DNA from: Silvanigrellales bacterium
GTDB taxonomy: Bacteria; Bdellovibrionota_B; Oligoflexia; Silvanigrellales; Silvanigrellaceae
Direction of reading: 5' to 3'
NCBI GenBank assembly: GCA_028285285.1
Contig: JANQPW010000840.1
Location: 1-5,695 of the forward strand
Length of the DNA: 5,695 bases
In this document: piece by piece, positions 1 to 5,695 of the stretch
How the letters are laid out: every line of letters starts with the position of its first letter
Position numbering within the stretch: the stretch's first letter is position 1
Made by a program: the position numbers and the translations under genes
The notes under the pieces: generated by a model
Databases searched by the model: none
Told to the model about the DNA's origin: nothing
Seen by the model: the letters and a program-made list of their open reading frames with translations, nothing else

Positions 1-2
1 CA

Positions 3-83
3 CCTACCCAAATGATTCAAAATGGATTCTTTCCACAGAGTTCATCGGAGCGTGGTGCTCTGGAGTTTAAGAAATCGCCATAA
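3..83 (+). CDS. possible 3' end of an upstream gene, function unknown
   Basis: One + frame is open from the window edge to a TAA at 81-83 and would give the last 26 residues of a protein ending in ERGALEFKKSP. The residue mix (charged, few rare residues) looks like a soluble C-terminus, and the AT-rich non-coding stretch begins straight after the stop, as expected at a gene end. A second + frame is also open from the edge, to a TAA at 68-70, so the choice is uncertain. I do not recognise the family. Sequence to the left of the window would settle it. Confidence 0.35.
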   Translation, partial: PTQMIQNGFFPQSSSERGALEFKKSP

Positions 84-103
84 GTTCATTTAAATCATAT
101 ATA
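75..103 (+). promoter_or_regulatory. weak sigma70-like promoter candidate
   Basis: TCGCCA (75-80, four of six matches to TTGACA) and TATATA (98-103, four of six to TATAAT) are separated by 17 bases. They lie in the AT-rich stretch before the membrane-protein pair, so a transcript would start near 110 with a leader of about 160 bases. The -35 half overlaps the end of the possible upstream gene. This is a motif match only, in DNA where AT-rich hexamers are common by chance. Confidence 0.25.
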
Positions 104-116
104 AACAATATGTTAC

Positions 117-130
117 GTTTTTTAAAAAAC
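117..130. repeat. perfect 14-bp AT-rich palindrome
   Basis: GTTTTTTAAAAAAC reads identically on both strands. It lies in the non-coding stretch between the possible upstream gene end and the membrane-protein gene at 271. It could be an operator half-site pair, an AT-rich bent element, or part of a weak bidirectional terminator, since the run of T followed by A has no spacer loop. No second copy was noticed in the window. The rest of 131-270 holds no feature I can support apart from a GAGG at 257-260 in front of the next gene. Confidence 0.4.
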
Positions 131-270
131 TGTGTTTTTCCTCAGCAAGGAATTGTGGTTTCGCCTTTTCTCTTCTGTGGCCTATTCTATTGAGAGTGTC
201 CTTTGGCGGCTTTGGGTTTTCCTTCCGGTTCTGCCCACGCCGAAACGACTTGTCCTGAGGTCAAGACTGA

Positions 271-1011
271 ATGCGAGTTTTCTCTTTTCTTACGGTGATT
301 TTTGCCTTTTGCAGCATTGTCTATCAACTCTTTATTGCCCAAACCCTCTCCTCAACTCTAGGGGGCACCAATTTTCGCTATGCCCTCACGATTGGTTTGT
401 ACATCACAAGCATGGGCTTTGCTGCTCTGTTTTCACAGCGCTTTTCAAAGGTTAAGCCGCTCGTAAATTTAATTGATGTGGAGCTCCTTCTTATAGTTGC
501 GGGTCTGCTGTGTGCGCCCTTCATTCTGCTCGTTGAGAAACTACGTATTGTCCTTCTGATGTCGTTGAGCCTCGCGACGGAACCTTTGTGGATCAGCGCC
601 CCCATTGGAATGCTCAGTCACCTTCCCATTTTGCTGATTGGAGTTCTTTCAGGGTTGGAGCTACCGCTTCTGATGGCTTGTTCCAAAAAGGCAAAGGCAG
701 GTGAAGGGGGGGGTGATGAAGGCGTTTTTCAGGCAGATATTTTGGCTTATGACTATTTTGGTACCATGCTGGGTGCTTTGATCTTTCCCTTTGTCTTGCT
801 TCCCGCCTTGGGCATATTTGGGGTTTCATTTCTCACAACCGGTGCAAACGCAGTCACTGCCTGCGTGTTGCTCATGGTTGGTCGACACACAAATCCTCGG
901 TTTGGAAGACAAGCCGTGCTTTGTGGCATTGCGGTGCTTCTCACGGCAGTTCTGTTTTGGAATCGGGATGCGGTTCAGGATGTTACCCTCAGGAATTTGT
1001 ACTTCTCATGA
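271..1011 (+). CDS. membrane domain of a membrane-bound spermidine synthase-like protein, without the catalytic domain
   Basis: This 246-residue protein is almost wholly hydrophobic, with about seven membrane spans (roughly residues 5-24, 36-55, 68-88, 91-108, 113-137, 161-203 as two spans, and 213-230). Several stretches match the N-terminal membrane half of large bacterial spermidine synthases: IVYQLFIAQTLSSTLGG followed by a TIGLYITSMG span, the GVLSGLELPLL segment near 124-134, and DYFGTMLGALIFPFVLLPALG near 160-180. In those proteins an aminopropyltransferase domain of roughly 250 residues follows. Here the frame stops at the linker (ends TLRNLYFS), so no S-adenosylmethionine-type catalytic motif is present. 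The start is fixed by an in-frame TGA directly before the ATG, with GAGG about 10 bases upstream. A run of eight G (706-713) lies in the loop before the DYFGTMLGALI stretch. Likely operon partner: the acyltransferase at 1023. Membrane-family assignment is strong; its role without the enzyme domain is unknown. Confidence 0.8.
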   Translation: MRVFSFLTVIFAFCSIVYQLFIAQTLSSTLGGTNFRYALTIGLYITSMGFAALFSQRFSKVKPLVNLIDVELLLIVAGLLCAPFILLVEKLRIVLLMSLSLATEPLWISAPIGMLSHLPILLIGVLSGLELPLLMACSKKAKAGEGGGDEGVFQADILAYDYFGTMLGALIFPFVLLPALGIFGVSFLTTGANAVTACVLLMVGRHTNPRFGRQAVLCGIAVLLTAVLFWNRDAVQDVTLRNLYFS

Positions 1012-1022
1012 AGGAGAACAAG

Positions 1023-2180
1023 ATGGCAACCGCGAGTGGGTCCAATCCTTCTCTGAAAAAACGTCTTCATTCGCTGGATATTTTACGAGGCCTAGCTGTG
1101 GTGTTGGCTCTCTATGAGCACTTTGGCTATCGCATCACTTTTTGGTACCGAGGCTATATCAAGCCCTTCCACTTCACCGATGCTAACTACTCAGTGCACC
1201 TTCCCCACTACAAAAATGGAACACTGTTGGTACCAGATGCACTGTCGATTGGCTTTCTGGAGCTGCTCACACCCTGGATCACTCACCTCTACATTATGCT
1301 GGCATGCTTCAACATTGCGTGGCGCACTCCGGCGGAGGCCAGGCAGAGACTCAAAGGTCGGCTTCTTGTTTTCCTTGGTTTGTTTGTCTTCTTCACGTTT
1401 GACAATTTTGTCGTTGCCATGAGCTTTGGAGCTAGCCTTTCAGTCTACCCTTTGCAAATGTGGATGGTGCTTTTTGCGCTGCTGCATATCGTTTATGCCC
1501 TCTGGGGATCCCGGGGCATTGCGGTCGTGTTCGCCCTTTCGTTTTTACGGTTTGTTTTGCCCATTGAAGGGTTATCTCAAGCTTGGGAGACTTGGATGCA
1601 GGCTCATGTGCATCGCGATTGGGAATACAATGCTAAACTGGAACACTTCCTGGGGAGTGGTGCCTTGGGGGTTTTGGCGGGGTTCGCCTATCGGAGTTGG
1701 TTTTCAAGCTCACATTTGCTTTGGGTTGCCACACTTCTCTTTGTTGGAACCCTCGCGGTTCTGTTTTACGCCCCTATGGGCTCGTTTGTGGCAGTTGACT
1801 ACTTTGCCCTGGAGCACTCTTGGGTTGGAGGCGTGGGAACCACCCTTGCCATTTTCACAGTCTGTTTGTTTTTCATATTCTCCGCTCTGCTGATAGAGTC
1901 TCAAATTCGGGTTCCACGTGTTCCGTTGTTTTATTGGGTCGGTTTTTATTCTCTCTTTGTTTTTGCTTGGCACAGAATTCTCTTTGTGCACATCACCCTT
2001 CCTACTCATGAGTGGTTGTCTGCGTTGCAGTCTCAGCCGCTTCAAAACACATTTTGGGTTTGTTCCGCACACGTTCTTCTGGCTTTGGCTTTGACATGGA
2101 TTTTGCAGAAACTGAGGGTGTTTGAGCTTGTTGCTCTGTCGGGACAGCCTAGGGCGGGAAAGAAGGCGGTTCGTGAGTGA
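1023..2180 (+). CDS. integral membrane acyltransferase-like protein (acyltransferase-3 / OpgC / DUF1624 type)
   Basis: The 385-residue protein has about ten hydrophobic spans. Its N-terminus carries RLHSLDILRGLAVVLAL (residues 14-30) followed by a histidine in YEHFG (His33). This is the signature opening of membrane acyltransferases that move an acyl group from a donor to a sugar or envelope molecule. Near the C-terminus, GFYSLFVFAWHRILFVHI (307-324) resembles the late conserved span of the same families, again with a histidine. A basic tail (GQPRAGKKAVRE) would sit on one membrane face. I chose ATG 1023 because AAGGAG (1011-1016) stands six bases before it; an in-frame ATG at 1008 overlaps the preceding TGA but has no good ribosome site. 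The Shine-Dalgarno sequence overlaps the end of the upstream gene, which suggests coupled translation with the spermidine-synthase-like membrane protein. Substrate cannot be read from sequence; exact subfamily is uncertain. Confidence 0.75.
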   Translation: MATASGSNPSLKKRLHSLDILRGLAVVLALYEHFGYRITFWYRGYIKPFHFTDANYSVHLPHYKNGTLLVPDALSIGFLELLTPWITHLYIMLACFNIAWRTPAEARQRLKGRLLVFLGLFVFFTFDNFVVAMSFGASLSVYPLQMWMVLFALLHIVYALWGSRGIAVVFALSFLRFVLPIEGLSQAWETWMQAHVHRDWEYNAKLEHFLGSGALGVLAGFAYRSWFSSSHLLWVATLLFVGTLAVLFYAPMGSFVAVDYFALEHSWVGGVGTTLAIFTVCLFFIFSALLIESQIRVPRVPLFYWVGFYSLFVFAWHRILFVHITLPTHEWLSALQSQPLQNTFWVCSAHVLLALALTWILQKLRVFELVALSGQPRAGKKAVRE

Positions 2181-2190
2181 GTTGTTATGG

Positions 2191-2212
2191 AAGCAGAAAC
2201 TCCGAGCTGCTT
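2191..2212. terminator. weak hairpin between convergent genes
   Basis: AAGCAG (2191-2196) and CTGCTT (2207-2212) can pair over a 10-base loop in the 40-base gap between the acyltransferase stop and the oxyR stop. The position suits a shared terminator, but the stem is only six pairs and no T-run follows on either strand. It is not a canonical intrinsic terminator. Confidence 0.25.
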
Positions 2213-2220
2213 TGTCAAAT

Positions 2221-3072
2221 CTATTTGAGCTCAATAACTTTTGTGTTTCGTTCTTTTCCAAGGCTAATGCTTTCGGGAAGAGTTGATTGAATGGCCTCAG
2301 TGAGTGCCTTCAAAATACTGGACTTATAAAACCCTTTTGAGTGAACGAGACTGACCTCTCTAGTGGGAACGGGAGCTTCAAAAGGGCGAAGATGGTTTTG
2401 GGCTTCGATTGATCCCATCGAGCTCGCCGCCAATTCAGGTAACAGTGTGTAACCTCCCATTTTACAAACCAATTGTTTGAGAGTTTCCAGGCTTCCACCT
2501 GAGAAACGTATGCTCTGCATCACACCCGTTCTTTCCTTTAGAGAGCAAACGCGAAGGACCTGTTCACGAAAGCAATGGCCATCTCCTAAGAGCCAGATCT
2601 TGTTCTCATCGAGATCAAACTCCAAAAGCTTTTCCTTTTTCAGGAGCTCGTGACCTTCAGAAAAGTAGACAGAGAATTTTTCGTAAAAAATGGGATGCTC
2701 AGAAATCGCGTGTTCGTTCAGAGGGGTGACAAGCAAGCCAGCATCAATTTGGTCGTTTGTGAGCAAGCTGATAATTTCTTCTGTTTTGTATTCGTCAATT
2801 GTGAGGTTCACGTCTGGGTAGCATTCATAGAAGCGTTTTAAAAAAAGTGGAGTCAGGTACTGCGACACAGATGGAATGATGGCAAGACTGAAGTCTCCTT
2901 GAATGGCTTTGCTTTTGCTAGAGGCTATGTAGTGGAGCTTTCTGTGCTCCCTCAGAATTGATTTCACCTGCTCGAGAATTGTCGCTCCCTTTTCGGTGAG
3001 CCCTATGGGTTTCTTGTTTCGATCGAACACCAGCACACCGAGCTCATCTTCCAGCTTCTGGATCTGCAGCGA
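2221..3072 (-). CDS. oxyR: OxyR peroxide-sensing LysR-family regulator, 5'-truncated (lacks most of the DNA-binding helix-turn-helix)
   Basis: OxyR senses hydrogen peroxide through a reversible disulfide and activates antioxidant genes. The readable protein begins within the recognition-helix region, SLQIQKLEDELGVLVFDRNKKP, and then runs through the complete LysR substrate-binding-like domain to the C-terminus. The sensing motif GDGHCFREQVLRVC carries both cysteines eight residues apart. Counting from the GTG codon at 3036 they are Cys155 and Cys164, which fall exactly on Cys199 and Cys208 of E. coli OxyR with a constant offset of 44. Similarity stops at about 3072. Upstream in this frame the sequence is unrelated and meets a TGA at 3103-3105 with no ATG. 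About 32 N-terminal residues, the promoter and the start are therefore missing. The GTG at 3036 is the first possible start but would give a protein without a DNA-binding domain. No frameshift or stop disrupts the rest. Downstream it converges on the acyltransferase. Confidence 0.9.
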   Translation of the reverse strand, partial: SLQIQKLEDELGVLVFDRNKKPIGLTEKGATILEQVKSILREHRKLHYIASSKSKAIQGDFSLAIIPSVSQYLTPLFLKRFYECYPDVNLTIDEYKTEEIISLLTNDQIDAGLLVTPLNEHAISEHPIFYEKFSVYFSEGHELLKKEKLLEFDLDENKIWLLGDGHCFREQVLRVCSLKERTGVMQSIRFSGGSLETLKQLVCKMGGYTLLPELAASSMGSIEAQNHLRPFEAPVPTREVSLVHSKGFYKSSILKALTEAIQSTLPESISLGKERNTKVIELK

Positions 3073-3088
3073 GGTCTCCTCGAGGCTG
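3067..3088. other. oxyR/ahpF junction (deletion or misjoin breakpoint)
   Basis: OxyR similarity on the - strand ends at about 3070-3072, and AhpF similarity on the + strand begins at about 3076, so no intergenic DNA separates two genes that should each have a start and a promoter here. The breakpoint holds a small inverted repeat, CGAGG (3070-3074) / CCTCG (3078-3082) with a TCT loop, and a second direct copy of CGAGG at 3081-3085. Such short repeats could have guided a deletion or an assembly misjoin. Confidence 0.75.
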
Positions 3089-4533
3089 TTGCCTCTACTT
3101 CTTCAAAGATCAGAGTCGAGGAGAGATCTCGTCAAAGCCCGGTTCCTCGTTTTGCAGTTGTCGTTGACGGAAAGGAAACAGGAGTCCACTTTGAGGGAAT
3201 TCCCGGCGGGCATGAGTTCAACTCCCTTGTTTTGGCCATTCTTCATGCGGGTGGCTTAGGGAAATTGCCCGATGAACAGATCATCTCGAGAATTCAAGCG
3301 CTTCGTGGCCCTATTGATCTGCGCACCTACATTTCCCTTTCTTGTGAGAACTGTCCCGACGTCGTGCAGTCTTTGAACATGATGACCATTTTTCACCCTG
3401 AGATGACACACACGATGATCGATGGCTCCTTCGCCCAAGGGCAAATTGAAGAGCTTGGAATTCGTGGAGTGCCGAGTGTGATGGCAGCCGACACCCTTGT
3501 GAGTTCAGGGAAAGCGACCCTAACCGACCTCCTTTCCAAGCTTGAGGCTGAGTTTGGAAAAAGTGATGTTGGCGGGATTCTTCCAAAGGACCTTGGTCGC
3601 TTTGACACTGTGGTGATTGGAGGTGGACCTGCGGGGGCCTCGGCTGCTATTTATGCCGCAAGAAAAGGCTTGAAAACGGCCATTGTTGCCGAACAGATGG
3701 GCGGCCAGGTCAAAGAAACAAAGGGGATTGAAAATCTGGTGTCCATTCCCTACACAGAAGGCCCAGAGCTCACGCAGAAGTTAGCAAATCACATCAGCGA
3801 ATACCCTGTGACAGTCTTGGAGCACCGTCGCGTTCTTGAGGTTGCTGCAAGCAACGGAGCGAGAATTTCTCTCGATTCCGGTGAGTTTCTTTCTGCTGAC
3901 TCAACAATCATTGCCACTGGCGCAAAGTGGAGAGAATTGAATGTGCCAGGCGAAAAAGAGTACCTTGGCTCCGGTGTTGCCTATTGTCCTCACTGTGACG
4001 GCCCCCTTTACCGTGACAAAGATGTTGCGGTTGTTGGTGGTGGCAATTCGGGCGTTGAGGCGGCCCTTGATTTAGCTGGAATTGTGAATTCCGTCACACT
4101 CTTTGAGTTTATGCCGGATCTCAAGGCAGATCAGATTCTGGTTGAAAAGCTGGAGAGAGCCAAAAACATCCGTGTGATCAAGAACGCCAGAGTTCTCGAG
4201 GTTCAGGGGAATGGCAAAGCCGTAACTGGAGTGTTGGTGGAAGACCGCAAGGGTGGAGAAAGGGAAGTCGTGGCGCTTGAAGGGGTTTTTGTGCAGATTG
4301 GCTTGTCTCCAAACAGTGGGTTTGTGAAGGACCTTGTTGAAGTGAACAGCTTTGGAGAAATCTTGGTTGACGAAAAAGGACGGACTAACGTTCCACTGAT
4401 TTATGCAGCTGGTGATGTGACGACTGTGCCCTTCAAGCAGATCATCATCTCTATGGGGGAGGGGGCCAAGGCGGCGTTGACGGCATTTGAGGACCGCTTG
4501 ATCCGAGCTGTGTCCACACCAGACAGTGTCTAG
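3076..4533 (+). CDS. ahpF: alkyl hydroperoxide reductase subunit F (NADH:peroxiredoxin reductase), 5'-truncated
   Basis: AhpF passes electrons from NADH through FAD and two disulfide centres to the peroxiredoxin AhpC. The frame from 3076 gives 485 residues that align with E. coli AhpF from about residue 39 to its end. In order they are: most of the N-terminal double thioredoxin fold, with SCENCPDVV (cysteine codons at 3343 and 3352); the FAD loop GGGPAGASAA (from 3619); the thioredoxin-reductase-type CPHC (cysteine codons at 3985 and 3994); the NADH-binding loop GGGNSGVEAA (from 4036); and the C-terminal FAD segment AAGDVTTVPFKQIII. The first about 38 residues and the start are missing: upstream, the frame runs antisense through oxyR to a TGA at 2959 without any ATG, GTG or TTG. 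The first possible start is TTG 3232, which would cut the first thioredoxin fold but keep both CXXC motifs. No ahpC is present in the window. Its stop overlaps the holB stop. Confidence 0.92.
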   Translation, partial: LLEAVASTSSKIRVEERSRQSPVPRFAVVVDGKETGVHFEGIPGGHEFNSLVLAILHAGGLGKLPDEQIISRIQALRGPIDLRTYISLSCENCPDVVQSLNMMTIFHPEMTHTMIDGSFAQGQIEELGIRGVPSVMAADTLVSSGKATLTDLLSKLEAEFGKSDVGGILPKDLGRFDTVVIGGGPAGASAAIYAARKGLKTAIVAEQMGGQVKETKGIENLVSIPYTEGPELTQKLANHISEYPVTVLEHRRVLEVAASNGARISLDSGEFLSADSTIIATGAKWRELNVPGEKEYLGSGVAYCPHCDGPLYRDKDVAVVGGGNSGVEAALDLAGIVNSVTLFEFMPDLKADQILVEKLERAKNIRVIKNARVLEVQGNGKAVTGVLVEDRKGGEREVVALEGVFVQIGLSPNSGFVKDLVEVNSFGEILVDEKGRTNVPLIYAAGDVTTVPFKQIIISMGEGAKAALTAFEDRLIRAVSTPDSV

Positions 4534-5438
4534 CGAGCCGCCATGGTGAAGATTTCCGTGAGGCGCATCACAGAACTGGGGTTAAACTCACTCCACCTCT
4601 TCCAGTCACGAAGTTTTTCTGTGAGCCATTGCAAGCCCAAAGACGGACTGGCGTGCCCTTCAGGATTCAAGCGCACTGCCTGAGTCCGAGTTTCGCCAAC
4701 AAGCTCCACAAGTGCTTCGTTGAGCTGATCCCAGCTGTATTTTTTCGAAAGGCTCTCTGCCATTGCAATGCCCTTGGAGCAGCGCAGGAGTTCATCGTGA
4801 CTCAATGGCACAGATGAAGCTCCAGAGGGAAGCACACCATCAGCAGCTTTGAAAACGAACTCATCGGGCTGGGATTCCAATCTCTTCACAACGGCCTGTA
4901 GAAATGCCGACTCACTTTCTTCAAAGAGCTGCAGCGACGGAGAGGGTTGATGCTGTTCTGCGGGGGCGACTGAACCTGGCTCTTGCAAATGGATTTTCAC
5001 GCAGCGGCTTGAAAGCGTGGGCATGACATCACGAAGAGAGGGAGCGGTCAGCACAAAGAGGCAAGCTCCCATAGGCTCTTCTAGATTTTTGAGCAGGGAG
5101 TTTCCTGCATGTGCGTTCAGACGTTGTGCTCGGTCAATGACAATCAGGCGGCGCCGACCCAGTTGTGGAGGGTATTGCACCCGTTCGCCCACAGCTGAGA
5201 GCTCTTCGAGCCGCAAAACACTGCGTTCAGTGTCCACGCAAAAAAAATCAGGATGATGCAGTTCCATCAAGTCGTCGGCCGATGTTTCTGAAAAGGCAAA
5301 GCCACAGAGCTCTGAGGCGAGCTGTCGCGCGTCTGCTTCGTTGAGGCCAGAGCGTGAAAACTCTCTTGAAGTGATGAGAAGGGCATGGGGTGTCTGCTGT
5401 TTCAGACGTTCAATGTGTTGCGAGAGGGTGTGCGTCAT
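4530..5438 (-). CDS. holB: DNA polymerase III delta' subunit (clamp loader)
   Basis: The delta' subunit is the stator of the clamp loader that places the sliding clamp on DNA. The 302-residue protein shows the family landmarks in order: HPDFF (62-66), the Walker-B-like LIVIDRAQRLN (98-108), NSLLKNLEEP (113-122) and the SRC sensor motif in PTLSSRC (140-146), followed by a diverged C-terminal region. The N-terminal P-loop region is degenerate (HALLITSREFSRS), so it should not bind ATP; E. coli delta' is likewise a non-ATPase. The four-cysteine zinc cluster of many clamp-loader subunits is also absent. It is somewhat shorter than the 334 residues of E. coli HolB. The ATG at 5438 overlaps the tmk stop (ATGA) and has GAAAGG six bases upstream, inside the tmk end. 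A run of eight T in the coding strand encodes part of DFF. Position next to tmk supports the call. Confidence 0.85.
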   Translation of the reverse strand: MTHTLSQHIERLKQQTPHALLITSREFSRSGLNEADARQLASELCGFAFSETSADDLMELHHPDFFCVDTERSVLRLEELSAVGERVQYPPQLGRRRLIVIDRAQRLNAHAGNSLLKNLEEPMGACLFVLTAPSLRDVMPTLSSRCVKIHLQEPGSVAPAEQHQPSPSLQLFEESESAFLQAVVKRLESQPDEFVFKAADGVLPSGASSVPLSHDELLRCSKGIAMAESLSKKYSWDQLNEALVELVGETRTQAVRLNPEGHASPSLGLQWLTEKLRDWKRWSEFNPSSVMRLTEIFTMAAR

Positions 5439-5695
5439 GAAGAGCCTTTCAACGACGGAAAGGTGCTCACCAGGGCCTCACGAACGGCTGTGGCTACGGT
5501 TTCAATTTGTTGTGCGCTGTCGATCTTCACACGCCGAGCCGAAACGCCACCGGGGTACTCCTGACCTTGAGACAACAAGGTCAGGAAGCCTTCGCGCATG
5601 ATCTCCAGCGATGCTCGGCCTTCTGAGTCGAGCCTGTCTTTGCTCTGTTCACCGAGCTCTTTTTGTCGATGGAGAACGCGATCAAGCGCTGTCTC
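5435..5695 (-). CDS. tmk: thymidylate kinase, C-terminal part (gene runs off the right edge)
   Basis: Thymidylate kinase phosphorylates dTMP to dTDP for DNA synthesis. The last 86 residues are visible. They start in the lid region with ETALDRVLHRQK, continue through KDRLDSEGRASLEIMREGFLTLL, and end with VKIDSAQQIETVATAVREAL before the TGA. The DR-x-(D/E)-x-EG segment, the following helix with REG(F/Y)L, and the late ID(A/S) strand followed by a final helix are the standard C-terminal layout of the family (compare LDRIEQES...ARYLELA...IDATQPLEAV in E. coli). The P-loop and the start lie outside the window. The stop overlaps the holB ATG by the ATGA arrangement, so the two genes are likely one transcript with coupled translation. 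tmk-holB adjacency is common in bacteria. Confidence 0.85.
   Translation of the reverse strand, partial: ETALDRVLHRQKELGEQSKDRLDSEGRASLEIMREGFLTLLSQGQEYPGGVSARRVKIDSAQQIETVATAVREALVSTFPSLKGSS

Noticed and set aside
132..455. 107-codon open frame from a GTG on the + strand
   Set aside because: Most of it lies out of frame inside the spermidine-synthase-like gene; the part before 271 has no family resemblance and no good ribosome site.
1008..1010. ATG overlapping the upstream TGA as start of the acyltransferase
   Set aside because: It has no well-spaced ribosome site, while ATG 1023 has AAGGAG six bases upstream.
1426..1893. 155-codon open frame on the + strand
   Set aside because: Out-of-frame shadow of the acyltransferase, which shows clear family motifs in its own frame.
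1710..2261. 183-codon open frame on the - strand
   Set aside because: It is antisense to the acyltransferase gene and runs into the end of oxyR in another frame; its composition (rich in Asn, Lys, Gln, Arg) is that of a shadow of a hydrophobic protein.
3064..3084. CTGCAG and CTCGAG restriction-site hexamers flanking the junction, as signs of a cloning join
   Set aside because: CTGCAG is part of a codon run that encodes conserved OxyR residues and CTCGAG of AhpF leucine-glutamate codons; no vector sequence is present.
2971..3293. CTCGAGAATT found twice (from 2971 and within 3282-3293)
   Set aside because: A ten-base match between antisense oxyR and ahpF coding sequence; it is not at the junction and is likely chance.
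5341..5601. 86-codon open frame on the + strand across holB and tmk
   Set aside because: Antisense to two recognised genes, with no protein-family resemblance.

Overview
The window comes from a bacterial chromosome of roughly balanced base composition. It carries seven recognisable or possible coding stretches, tightly packed on both strands. The OxyR/AhpF pair and the tmk-holB pair point to a Gram-negative, aerobic or aerotolerant bacterium. A proteobacterial or Bdellovibrionota-like source is my guess from the flavour of the proteins, but nothing here fixes the lineage. There are no RNA genes, insertion sequences or CRISPR arrays that I can see.

Left part (1-2220, + strand). A possible 3' end of an upstream gene (3-83) is followed by an AT-rich stretch with a weak promoter candidate and a perfect 14-bp palindrome. 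Next come two membrane-protein genes that look like an operon. The first (271-1011) is the multi-pass membrane half of a membrane-bound spermidine synthase, without the catalytic half. The second (1023-2180) is a polytopic acyltransferase of the acyltransferase-3/OpgC/DUF1624 type, whose ribosome-binding site overlaps the stop of the first. A 40-base gap separates this pair from convergent oxyR.

Middle part (2221-4533). oxyR (- strand, peroxide sensor) and ahpF (+ strand, alkyl hydroperoxide reductase flavoprotein) lie head to head. They meet at about 3070-3078 with no intergenic space, and each lacks its own 5' end: about the first 32 codons of oxyR and about 38 of ahpF, by comparison with the E. 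coli proteins. The start codons, both promoters and anything that lay between (ahpC is a natural candidate) are absent. The rest of both frames is intact, with all redox cysteines present. This is either a very recent deletion or an assembly misjoin, and it is the main anomaly of the window.

Right part (4530-5695, - strand). holB (DNA polymerase III delta' subunit) follows the 3' end of tmk (thymidylate kinase), with an ATGA start/stop overlap, so the pair is probably co-transcribed and translationally coupled. holB and ahpF converge, and their two TAG stop codons share a single CTAG palindrome.

I found no convincing new multi-gene system. The observations worth following are the oxyR/ahpF junction, the stand-alone spermidine-synthase membrane domain paired with an acyltransferase, and a G8 tract inside the former.
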